Positions 7,978-15,986 of a stretch of 64,000 bases of DNA are shown here, piece by piece (position 1 is the stretch's first letter; each line of letters begins with the position of its first letter). The notes beneath the pieces were generated by a model that was given only the letters and a program-made list of their open reading frames with translations, searched no databases and was not told the origin of the DNA. Made by a program: the position numbers and the translations under genes. Origin of the DNA: Bacteroidota bacterium (GTDB lineage Bacteria > Bacteroidota > Bacteroidia > Bacteroidales > JACABE01). The stretch is from NCBI GenBank assembly GCA_026391675.1, contig JAPLDQ010000004.1:62001-126000 (forward strand), written 5' to 3'.

Positions 7978-10767
7978 ATGTATAAATTTGTAAAGACATT
8001 AACATTAGTTGTATTAACGGGTTTTTTGTTTAATACAAATTATTTATATTCTCAAAAAAACAGCAATGAAGACTGTCTTGCCTGCCATAGTGATAAAACA
8101 TTATCAAAAAGCGTTGGAGGGAAAAATGTATCTTTATTTGTTAATAAAGCAATAATAGGAACATCTGTTCATAATGGTGTTAAATGTGCTTCCTGCCACA
8201 AAGATGCTGATGTATCTGAATTTCCACATCCTGAAAATCTTAAACCTGTTAATTGTGGTAGCTGTCATAAAACTGCAGATTATAAATTTTCAATCAGTAT
8301 ACATGGTCAGGCATTAAAATTTAATGCTCCTTTTGCACCTGATTGTAAAGAATGTCATGGAAAACATGATGTACTTTCTTCAAAATCCCCGAAATCAAAT
8401 ACCTACAAGCTGAATATCCCTGTCTTATGCGGTAAATGCCATAGAGAAGGTGCTCCTGTAGCCCGATTATACAATATCGACAGACAAAATATTTTAACCA
8501 ATTATAGTGAAAGTATTCATGGAAAAGGTCTTTTTGAAAAAGGCCTGATTGTAGCAGCAACCTGTAATGATTGCCATGATAATCACATGATTTTACCTCA
8601 TACAAATCGTCAGGCAACAACTTCTTCTGAGAAAATTGCTTCAACATGTATGAATTGTCATGCCAATATTGAATTGGTTCATAAAAAAGTAATCAAAAGA
8701 GAATTATGGGAGAAAAAGAAAGGCAGTATTCCTGCATGTAATGATTGCCATTCATCTCATCAAATCAAAGCACAGAAAAAAGAAACTTTGGTCTCAAATC
8801 AGATTTGTTTTAAATGCCATGAAACAGACAATGCATTTAAAATGCAGAACAATAAAAAATATTCTTTAAAGGTTGATAAAAATGATTTTGCCGTTTCTGC
8901 CCACAAAAACTTTGCCTGCAATAAATGCCATACTGAAATTAATACTACAAATACCAAAGGCAGACCATGTACAACCGTTAAAAAAGTTGATTGTTCCATC
9001 TGTCATGAAGGTGTTTCTTCAATGTACACCAATAGTGGTCACGGACAGGCTTATTTCAGTAAAAAAGGTAATGCACCTTATTGCACTGATTGCCATGGTA
9101 CTCATAAAATTCAAAGCCGCTATGATGAAACATCTGCAACCAGCAGAGCTTCTATCCCAAAACTATGCGGAAAATGTCATACAAAAAATGGGAAAGCTAC
9201 CATTAATACTCATTTAAAAGAAATCGATGCTTTTAGTGATTATTCTTCAAGCGTTCATGGCAGAGGATTAATGGAAAAAGGTTTGTTGGCCAGTGCCATT
9301 TGTACAGATTGCCATACATCGCATAATATTTTAAAAGATTCAGATCCAAATTCTACGGTAAATTCACTAAATATCCCTAAAACATGTGGGAAATGTCATA
9401 AGAGTATTTTCGAAGAATATATGGCCAGTGACCATTCCATTTATAAGAATTCAAAAGATAAAAAATATCCAACCTGTGCCAATTGTCATACCGCGCATAC
9501 TGTTACTGAAATTGATAAAGACAAATTCCTGACACAAATAACATTGCAATGCGGAACCTGTCATAAAAAATTATCAGAAACCTATATGGAAACCTATCAT
9601 GGTAAAGCATATTCATTAGGTTATCTTAAAGCAGCCAGATGTTCTGATTGTCATGGTGCACACCGTATTTTAAGTATGTCTAATCCAGAATCCAGTGTTG
9701 GCCAGAAGAATATTGTTAAAACATGTAAACAATGTCATAAAAATGCAAATGTTGAATTTACAGGATATTTGACACATGCAACACATAACGATAATAAAGT
9801 GCTTTTTTATACTTTCTGGGGAATGACAACTTTGTTGTTAAGTGTTTTCGGTTTCTTTGGTCTGCATACTTTGCTATGGATTCCTCGCTCAATTATTGAA
9901 GCCAGAAAAAAGAAACATCATATACAACCACAGGGTAGCGTGAAATATTTCAGAAGATTTACAAAAAGCCAAAGAATTACACATATTTTCGTAATCCTTA
10001 GTTTCTTATTATTGGCCTTTACAGGTATGACACTGAAGTTTGCGCATACTGCCTGGGCAAATAAAATTGCTTCACTTATCGGAGGTGTAAAAGTTGCAGG
10101 TAATATTCACCGATTTGCAGCATTAATTACATTTGGCTATTTTATTTTCCATGTAATTTCATTAATAAAGTTGAAGAAAGAGAAAAATGAAGGTTACCTT
10201 AGTTTTATCTTTGGACCAAATACACTGATGTTCAATAAAAATGACATAAAGGAATTTATTGCTACTGTAAAATGGTTTTTAGGTAAAGGTGAACGCCCAA
10301 AATATGGAAGATGGACCTACTGGGAAAAATTTGACTACATGGCAGTATTCTGGGGCGTTGCAGTCATCGGACTATCCGGTTTGATATTGTGGTTCCCTGA
10401 ATTGTTCACAAAAATATTACCGGGATGGGTAATTAATGTAGCTCAGATTATTCATAGTGATGAAGCTTTATTGGCTGTAGTATTTATCTTTACAATACAT
10501 TTCTTTAATACACACTTACGTCCTGAAGCTTTCCCAATGGATACTGTAATTTTCACAGGTCATGTTGAACTGGAAGAATACAAAAAGGACAGACCCAAAG
10601 AATATGAAGAACTTGAAAAATCAGGTAAACTTCATAAATTTGTAGTACAAAAGGAAATTTCTACTCCTTTCCTTAAAACTGTAAAATTCTTCGGATATTT
10701 ATTCCTGTTCTCGGGAATTATATTAGCAATATTGATAATATTCTCTTTAATTGCCGGTAAATATTAA
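7978..10767 (+). CDS. 19-haem cytochrome c fused to a membrane cytochrome b domain
   Basis: A 929-residue protein. I start it at the ATG at 7978; the longer in-frame ATG at 7906 lies inside the preceding terminator, and the signal peptide (to residue 26, LYSQ) begins at 7978. Residues about 30-600 hold 19 CxxCH haem sites (from CLACH to CKQCH), many in the repeated pattern SxHGxxxxKGL...CxDCHxxH...CGKCH. Residues about 605-925 are membrane helices like the cytochrome b subunit of formate dehydrogenase or Ni,Fe-hydrogenase, with candidate haem b histidines in RITHIF, NIHRFA, FHVIS and TIHFFNTH. The layout matches CbcL of Geobacter, an inner-membrane quinone oxidoreductase, but with about twice the haems. 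Probable role: moving electrons between menaquinone and periplasmic carriers. Confidence 0.9.
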   Translation: MYKFVKTLTLVVLTGFLFNTNYLYSQKNSNEDCLACHSDKTLSKSVGGKNVSLFVNKAIIGTSVHNGVKCASCHKDADVSEFPHPENLKPVNCGSCHKTADYKFSISIHGQALKFNAPFAPDCKECHGKHDVLSSKSPKSNTYKLNIPVLCGKCHREGAPVARLYNIDRQNILTNYSESIHGKGLFEKGLIVAATCNDCHDNHMILPHTNRQATTSSEKIASTCMNCHANIELVHKKVIKRELWEKKKGSIPACNDCHSSHQIKAQKKETLVSNQICFKCHETDNAFKMQNNKKYSLKVDKNDFAVSAHKNFACNKCHTEINTTNTKGRPCTTVKKVDCSICHEGVSSMYTNSGHGQAYFSKKGNAPYCTDCHGTHKIQSRYDETSATSRASIPKLCGKCHTKNGKATINTHLKEIDAFSDYSSSVHGRGLMEKGLLASAICTDCHTSHNILKDSDPNSTVNSLNIPKTCGKCHKSIFEEYMASDHSIYKNSKDKKYPTCANCHTAHTVTEIDKDKFLTQITLQCGTCHKKLSETYMETYHGKAYSLGYLKAARCSDCHGAHRILSMSNPESSVGQKNIVKTCKQCHKNANVEFTGYLTHATHNDNKVLFYTFWGMTTLLLSVFGFFGLHTLLWIPRSIIEARKKKHHIQPQGSVKYFRRFTKSQRITHIFVILSFLLLAFTGMTLKFAHTAWANKIASLIGGVKVAGNIHRFAALITFGYFIFHVISLIKLKKEKNEGYLSFIFGPNTLMFNKNDIKEFIATVKWFLGKGERPKYGRWTYWEKFDYMAVFWGVAVIGLSGLILWFPELFTKILPGWVINVAQIIHSDEALLAVVFIFTIHFFNTHLRPEAFPMDTVIFTGHVELEEYKKDRPKEYEELEKSGKLHKFVVQKEISTPFLKTVKFFGYLFLFSGIILAILIIFSLIAGKY

Positions 10768-10799
10768 GTAAACATTTTTTTTATAACAGTAAATTTTTA

Positions 10800-10835
10800 C
10801 CCTGACTCCTTTAAAAAGCTGTCAGGGTTTTTTTA
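10800..10835 (+). terminator. Terminator after the 19-haem fusion gene
   Basis: Stem CCCTGAC (10800-10806) / GTCAGGG (10821-10827) followed by a run of seven T. Confidence 0.85.
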
Positions 10836-10873
10836 ATTTTTCTTAAATGAGAAATTCCTATAGATTTTTATAG

Positions 10874-10881
10874 TAATTTTG
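10874..10881 (+). promoter_or_regulatory. -7 promoter element for the two-component operon
   Basis: TAATTTTG matches TAnnTTTG. It overlaps the upstream TTG at 10879, which therefore should not be in the transcript, supporting the ATG at 10918 as the start. Confidence 0.6.
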
Positions 10882-10917
10882 CAGGAGACTAAACGCAATA
10901 ATTTAGATTTGCAACTG

Positions 10918-11604
10918 ATGAAATTATTAATTATAGAAGACGAAAAATCACTTAACGATGCTATAGTAGAATACTTATCCGAAGATGGACATGTATGTGA
11001 AGCTGTTTATACATATACCGATGCTATTGAGAAGATTGAAATGTATAATTACGACAGTATTGTTGTAGATATAAATTTACCTGATGGTAGCGGACTTGAT
11101 ATTATAAAGCGTGTTAAAAAGAGTGGAAAATCCATGGGGATTGTAATAATTTCTGCCAGAAACTCTTTGGAAAATAAAATCGAAGGTTTAGAAACCGGTG
11201 CTGATAATTATCTTACAAAACCCTTTCATCTGGCTGAATTAAATGCTCATTTAAAATCCATACTCAGACGCATTAGTTTTAACGGTAGTGAACAAATCGT
11301 TTTTAACGAACTGAAGTTATTACCCGGTGAACATAGTGTATTTGTTCATGATACGGAAGTAAATCTTACCCGGAAAGAATATGAATTATTGGTGTTTTTT
11401 ATATCTAACAAGAATAAAGTTATAACAAAATCAGGTTTGGCTGAACATTTATGGGGCGATTATATGGATATGGCTGATTCTTATGATTTTATCTATACTC
11501 ATATTAAAAATCTGAGAAATAAATTATTGAAAGAAGGTTGTGCAGATTATATCAAAACCGTTTACGGTGTCGGATATAAATTTGAAATTTCTGAAAGTAA
11601 TTAG
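10918..11604 (+). CDS. OmpR-family response regulator
   Basis: A 228-residue cytoplasmic response regulator. The receiver domain spans residues 1-115: acidic pair E7/D8, phosphoacceptor Asp51 (VVDINLPDGSG), the serine of IISARN and the lysine of YLTKPF. The effector domain (about 130-225) is an OmpR/PhoB winged helix (LTRKEYELLVFFISNKNKV ... IKTVYGVGYKFE). I use the ATG at 10918 since the promoter overlaps the alternative TTG at 10879. The partner kinase gene follows 12 bases later. Because the pair sits directly behind the 19-haem gene, control of electron-transfer genes is possible, but no target is shown by the sequence. Confidence 0.95.
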   Translation: MKLLIIEDEKSLNDAIVEYLSEDGHVCEAVYTYTDAIEKIEMYNYDSIVVDINLPDGSGLDIIKRVKKSGKSMGIVIISARNSLENKIEGLETGADNYLTKPFHLAELNAHLKSILRRISFNGSEQIVFNELKLLPGEHSVFVHDTEVNLTRKEYELLVFFISNKNKVITKSGLAEHLWGDYMDMADSYDFIYTHIKNLRNKLLKEGCADYIKTVYGVGYKFEISESN

Positions 11605-11616
11605 TAAAACTTTTAA

Positions 11617-12888
11617 ATGAAACTACTAACCAAAACCAGCCTTAATTATCTGTCAGTTACCCTCTTTGTGTTCATGTTTGGAACCATTGCTTTTTATTAT
11701 CTGTTAAGGAATCAGGTTAATCAGAATATAAATATTGAACTGGAAAAGAGGAAAAGCAGTATAATTAATCAATTATTGTCAGCACATTCATCTGTTGTAA
11801 CTCCTCCCAACCAAAATGAAAAAGTTGTAATTTCATTATTGAATGAAATGAATGCACCTAAACTTAATTTTTATGATACAGTATTTTATGAACCTTCTCA
11901 GCGTAAATATGTTCCATTCAGACAATTGGGGTTTGTAGCAGATTTTAATCATACCCAATATTATATACAGATCTATAAATCACTTGAAGAAACTGATAAT
12001 CTTATTGTCAGAATATTTCTGATAATGACCATTCTTGTTTTTCTGATTATCATTGCATTGCTTATTACAGTACGGCATACTTCACTTAAAGCCTGGAATG
12101 TTTTTTATGATACAATTGATAAAATAAATAAGTACGATATAAATTCACATGACGCATTTGCGCTGAAACAATCTGAAGTTAAGGAATTCGAAGAATTGAA
12201 TACTGTTTTATCAGCCATGACTGACAGAATAAAGCATGATTATTCTAATATGAAGGAATATACTGAAAATGCTTCACACGAGTTGCAAACGCCACTGGCT
12301 ATCATAAATATGAAGCTGGAATTATTACTGCAATCCCGGAATCTCGACGATAAACAGTTGAAAGCGCTGGTAGAGGCATATGAAGCGACCAACAGACTTT
12401 CTAAATTAAATAAGACGCTGTTATTGCTGGCTAAAATTGAAAACAGGCAGTTTCCTGAATCTGGAATAATAAATCCTGTATCAATTATTCAAAGCCAGTT
12501 GGATAGTTTTGAAGATATGATTGATGCAAAGCATATAAAAGCATCCGTAGTTTTTGAGGAAGAAATCAGCCTGAATATGAATCCCTATTTAGCTGAAATA
12601 TTATTTGCCAATCTGATTAAAAACGGTATCAGACATAATATTCAGGGTGGTGAACTTGTAATTAAAACCGGAAATAAAACGATTACTGTTTCAAATTCAG
12701 GAAATGAACTTAAAGCAGATACAGTCAGTATTTTTGAAAGATTTCATAAAAATTCTGCCTCTCCTGAATCACTGGGTTTAGGTCTGGCAATAGTTAAAAA
12801 AATATGCGATATTTATAAGTTTAATGTCAACTATTTTTACGAAAATAATTTACACCATTTTAGTATTGATTTTGGTAAAGGTATATAA
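11617..12888 (+). CDS. Sensor histidine kinase
   Basis: A 423-residue membrane kinase. Two helices (about 10-31 and 129-152) bracket a periplasmic sensor of about 100 residues with no cysteines or recognisable ligand domain. A linker precedes the dimerisation domain with the phosphorylated His221 (ASHELQTPLA). The ATPase domain has the N box (NLIKNGIRHN), an F box (IFERFHK) and the G2 box (GLGLAIVKK); the D/G1 box is poorly conserved (VSNSGNEL), which is common in short Bacteroidota kinases. It is co-transcribed with the response regulator upstream. The signal is unknown. Confidence 0.93.
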   Translation: MKLLTKTSLNYLSVTLFVFMFGTIAFYYLLRNQVNQNINIELEKRKSSIINQLLSAHSSVVTPPNQNEKVVISLLNEMNAPKLNFYDTVFYEPSQRKYVPFRQLGFVADFNHTQYYIQIYKSLEETDNLIVRIFLIMTILVFLIIIALLITVRHTSLKAWNVFYDTIDKINKYDINSHDAFALKQSEVKEFEELNTVLSAMTDRIKHDYSNMKEYTENASHELQTPLAIINMKLELLLQSRNLDDKQLKALVEAYEATNRLSKLNKTLLLLAKIENRQFPESGIINPVSIIQSQLDSFEDMIDAKHIKASVVFEEEISLNMNPYLAEILFANLIKNGIRHNIQGGELVIKTGNKTITVSNSGNELKADTVSIFERFHKNSASPESLGLGLAIVKKICDIYKFNVNYFYENNLHHFSIDFGKGI

Positions 12889-12995
12889 ACCTGGAAAAAG
12901 ATTTTTTACTATTTAATTACCTGATTTGAAATGTTTTTGAGATTTTTGAATTTTTTGATATTATCTTTATTCCCTATTCTCTAAAACATAAAGTT

Positions 12996-13673
12996 ATGAA
13001 AACAAAATTATTTTTATTATTATTGATAATCAGTAGTTTTATTTTTAAAAGCTGTGCTCCGGTGTTTTCTGAGTTACAAGGAGCCAGAACAGTTGGGAAA
13101 AACCGCATTGAGCTTACCCCTTCATATTCTTCGGTAAGCATTTCTTCAGAAACTAATAGTTACGAAGTACAAAAGGATTTTGGTTTACAGGCAGCTTATG
13201 GACTTACTTCAAATTTCGATTTCAGATTCAGATATGAATATATTTGGATAAGTGAAAACAGTCTGTTTAATAATAGCTCTAATCTACTGGGAATAGAACC
13301 TCTAAAAAGCGTTAATGTTCTGGGAATGGGGCCCAAATATTGTTTTGTTAAAGACATATTCTCATTTTATTTGCCAATTGGATTAGCTTTTGGTGGAGGT
13401 ATAAATGCAGACAAAACCTGGGAACTACACCCTACGCTGTTATTCAGTATTCCATTGTCAAAAAATAAAGTTGAACTCAATATTTCACCAAAATATCTGG
13501 TTTCATTAGCTAATGACAACGATGATCTTATTGCGTTTAACTTTGGTGTATCATTTAGTGATGACTTAACAAAATGGGCTGTCCGTCCTGAATATGGATT
13601 ATTATATGATCCCAAAGATTCCGGTCATTACAGCCATTTTAGTATTGGATTTTCAATTTGTTTTGGAAAATAA
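12996..13673 (+). CDS. Outer-membrane beta-barrel-like lipoprotein
   Basis: A 225-residue predicted lipoprotein. The lipobox ends at Cys19 (FIFKSC). The mature part has regular amphipathic strands (RIELTPSYSSVSIS, FDFRFRYEYIWIS, VELNISPKYLVSLA) and ends HFSIGFSICFGK, a pattern of small transporter-like barrels. It lies 107 bases behind the histidine kinase gene and could be a target or output of that system; this is not shown by the sequence. No enzyme motif is visible. It could be a surface or periplasmic-facing lipoprotein barrel of unknown function. Confidence 0.65.
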   Translation: MKTKLFLLLLIISSFIFKSCAPVFSELQGARTVGKNRIELTPSYSSVSISSETNSYEVQKDFGLQAAYGLTSNFDFRFRYEYIWISENSLFNNSSNLLGIEPLKSVNVLGMGPKYCFVKDIFSFYLPIGLAFGGGINADKTWELHPTLLFSIPLSKNKVELNISPKYLVSLANDNDDLIAFNFGVSFSDDLTKWAVRPEYGLLYDPKDSGHYSHFSIGFSICFGK

Positions 13674-13723
13674 ATATACTATTAGTAAAAAGTAAAAAAA
13701 AATTATTAAATTAATTTCATTTT

Positions 13724-14467
13724 ATGAATGCCGGTTTAAAAGAAAAATTTATAGTTTTGTGGGAAAAGTATTTCAATAATGTGGAACTTCCTATTATATT
13801 TTATTATTCTGACGATTTGGGTGATGCCGAAAAAGCTGTAAAACCTGAAGGAAGAAATTGTGTGATTTGCGAACTGGCTAAAGTCCGAAACGGGAAATCT
13901 CTTGCTTTTAGCGAAGAAACGGTGAGATGTGGTGGCGGCCAGCGATATCTTGGCTTTACTGATAAAATGCGTCCAGGTTTTGAACATTTCCTCTCATGTG
14001 GCAATGATAATATTGAAGGAGAACGTTATATCCGTACACCTGAAATGGTAAAAGAATTTCTTAAAAACCAACAGTTTATTGATCATAAAGAAAAAAATAT
14101 TGTTTTTAAAAGATGGGATAATATTTCTGAAACTGATGAGCCTGAAGTGGTTATTTTCTTTGCCAAACCTGATGTATTATCCGGATTATTTACCCTAGCC
14201 AATTTCGATCAAACTGATCCAAATGTTACGTATTCAACATTTTGTGCAGGTTGTGGATCAATTGTTCATTATCCTTATCTCGAAAGTAAAACCAAAAGAC
14301 AAAGGGCAATAATTGGTATGTTTGATCCGTCAGCCCGTCCATGCGTTCCTTCTGATGTCCTCTCATTTGCTGTTCCAATGCAAAGGTTCGAAAAAATGAT
14401 TTCTTTTATGGAAGAAAGTTTTTTAATTACAGAAACATGGACAAATGTTAAAAAACGAATAAATTAA
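13724..14467 (+). CDS. DUF169 family protein
   Basis: A 247-residue cytoplasmic protein with no signal peptide or membrane segment. It matches the DUF169 family in its key features: the early LPIIFYYSD segment, cysteine clusters CVICELAK and RCGGG, the segment CAGCGS near residue 185, and MQRFEKMISFM at the end. Cysteine pairs at CVIC and CAGC suggest bound metal or a cluster (inference). DUF169 genes often occur near redox genes in anaerobes, but no reaction is established. It stands between the barrel lipoprotein and the haem operon and is followed by a perfect FNR-like palindrome. Confidence 0.8.
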   Translation: MNAGLKEKFIVLWEKYFNNVELPIIFYYSDDLGDAEKAVKPEGRNCVICELAKVRNGKSLAFSEETVRCGGGQRYLGFTDKMRPGFEHFLSCGNDNIEGERYIRTPEMVKEFLKNQQFIDHKEKNIVFKRWDNISETDEPEVVIFFAKPDVLSGLFTLANFDQTDPNVTYSTFCAGCGSIVHYPYLESKTKRQRAIIGMFDPSARPCVPSDVLSFAVPMQRFEKMISFMEESFLITETWTNVKKRIN

Positions 14468-14476
14468 AGCAGAGTG

Positions 14477-14490
14477 TTGATATATATCAA
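14477..14490. promoter_or_regulatory. Perfect FNR-type palindrome before the haem operon
   Basis: Reads TTGAT-ATAT-ATCAA, an exact match to the FNR consensus TTGAT-N4-ATCAA, in the gene-free space between the DUF169 gene and hemA. It is 252 bases before hemA and about 220 bases before the best -7 element, so either a nearer unseen promoter or a distal effect is needed. Confidence 0.6.
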
Positions 14491-14702
14491 TAAAAGTAAA
14501 CATATTTTTCAATATTATTAAGTCTGTAAAAAATAACATTTGCTTTTAATTTATAATACAAAATATTGTTTATTAGTATGTTGAAAAATGATTTTAATTA
14601 CTAAATGTTAAAATTTTCAAATCGAAAATTTAGTTTTATTTTATTAAATTTTACTAGCCTAAAACATTGGTAAATCTTCAGAATATAAACAGAATTCTTT
14701 TC

Positions 14703-14710
14703 TACTTTTG
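14703..14710 (+). promoter_or_regulatory. -7 promoter element for the haem operon
   Basis: TACTTTTG matches TAnnTTTG, 32 bases before the hemA start codon. Confidence 0.6.
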
Positions 14711-14742
14711 CCCGCGATAACATAAAAACGCAGCAAAATCTC

Positions 14743-15984
14743 ATGATTAAACTAATTGGATTAAACCATAAATCTGCACCCATAGATGTAAGATCGAAAT
14801 TTGTTTTTTGCGAAGAAGATATAAAGCGATTTGTTCCTATGTTAAAAGAAAAAGGAATGCTTGGTGCCGTAGTTTTGTCAACCTGCAATCGTACAGAAAT
14901 ATACGTTGAATTCGATAGCAGTAAAGGTAAACCTAATTTTGAAGCATTTGAGAATACCCTTTTTGAATATAGAAAAGCCGACAAGGAATTAATGACTTAT
15001 TTCTACAAAAAATCACATGATGATGTGGTTCGTCATCTTTTTCATGTGGTTTCCGGCCTGGATTCTATGGCATTGGGCGAATACCAGATTGTAGGACAAG
15101 TAAAGGATGCCTTTAATGTATGCGAAAATAATAAATTGGTAAGTCCGATCTTAAAAAGACTTTTTACTAAAGCATTTGAAGCAGGCAAAAAAGTAAGAAC
15201 CGATACAAATATCGGATTAGGCGCTGTTTCTATCAGTTATGCTGCAGTTAATCTTGCCAATACTTTGTTTAATAATTTGTCATCTCAACCGGTTTTATTA
15301 ATAGGTGCGGGGCAGACCAGCGAGTTAACCATACAAAATCTGGTTAAAAAAGGATGCAATCAATTTACCATAGTAAACCGTACTTTCGATAATGCAGTGG
15401 AGATGGCAAAAAAGCATAATGCAAAAGCTGAAGAAATGAGCAAAATAGATGAGCTGCTGCTTAATAATAATATTGTCATTGCTTCTACTGCTTCTAAAAA
15501 AGCATTGATTACCAGAGAAATGGTTGAAAAAGCCATGGAAAAAAGGAATTATAAAGAATTGTTTTTTGTAGATTTATCAGTTCCACGTAATATTGCAACC
15601 GATGTTATTGAGGTGGATAATGTTCATGTATTTGATATAGATGATTTATCGAATGTTGTGGATGCAACTTTTGAAAAACGTCGTGCTGAAGTATGCGCAG
15701 CTGAAGAAATCATTGAAGAAGCAGTGATTGATTTTGGCAACTGGGTGCATACCCGTAATCTGATTCCTATTTTCCAGAATATTTGCAAATATTTCCATGG
15801 TATTAATAAAGCCGAAATGGAAGATTATGCCAAAGCACAAAAAATTGAATTACCAAAAGCTTTTGCCGACCAGATTACCAATAAATTAATTCATAATATG
15901 ATTACCAATGTTAAAACCCTTACTGAAAATGGTAAGAAAAGGGAATATATTCCATTGGTAAATCAATTGTTTAACCAAAATTAA
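14743..15984 (+). CDS. hemA: Glutamyl-tRNA reductase
   Basis: First committed step of haem synthesis by the C5 route: reduces glutamyl-tRNA to glutamate-1-semialdehyde with NADPH. The 413-residue length is normal. The N-terminal catalytic domain begins IKLIGLNHKSAPIDVR and has the active-site cysteine in LSTCNRTEIY (about residue 50). The signature HLFHVVSGLDSMALGEYQI is intact, followed by the NADPH fold (LLIGAGQTSELTIQNL) and the C-terminal dimerisation helix. It opens a tight operon, with the next start 2 bases after the stop. Since HemA is the usual control point, the promoter ahead of it probably sets flux for the whole set. Confidence 0.97.
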   Translation: MIKLIGLNHKSAPIDVRSKFVFCEEDIKRFVPMLKEKGMLGAVVLSTCNRTEIYVEFDSSKGKPNFEAFENTLFEYRKADKELMTYFYKKSHDDVVRHLFHVVSGLDSMALGEYQIVGQVKDAFNVCENNKLVSPILKRLFTKAFEAGKKVRTDTNIGLGAVSISYAAVNLANTLFNNLSSQPVLLIGAGQTSELTIQNLVKKGCNQFTIVNRTFDNAVEMAKKHNAKAEEMSKIDELLLNNNIVIASTASKKALITREMVEKAMEKRNYKELFFVDLSVPRNIATDVIEVDNVHVFDIDDLSNVVDATFEKRRAEVCAAEEIIEEAVIDFGNWVHTRNLIPIFQNICKYFHGINKAEMEDYAKAQKIELPKAFADQITNKLIHNMITNVKTLTENGKKREYIPLVNQLFNQN

Positions 15985-15986
15985 GA

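Noticed and set aside
8321..8999. Minus-strand open frames inside the 19-haem gene
   Set aside because: They mirror the repeated CxxCH codons on the other strand and have no start signals or family features.
10879..10917. TTG start for the response regulator
   Set aside because: It overlaps the -7 promoter element; the receiver domain begins naturally at the ATG at 10918.
14601..14984. Minus-strand open frame over the hemA start
   Set aside because: It overlaps the promoter and first codons of a clear hemA and shows no family features.
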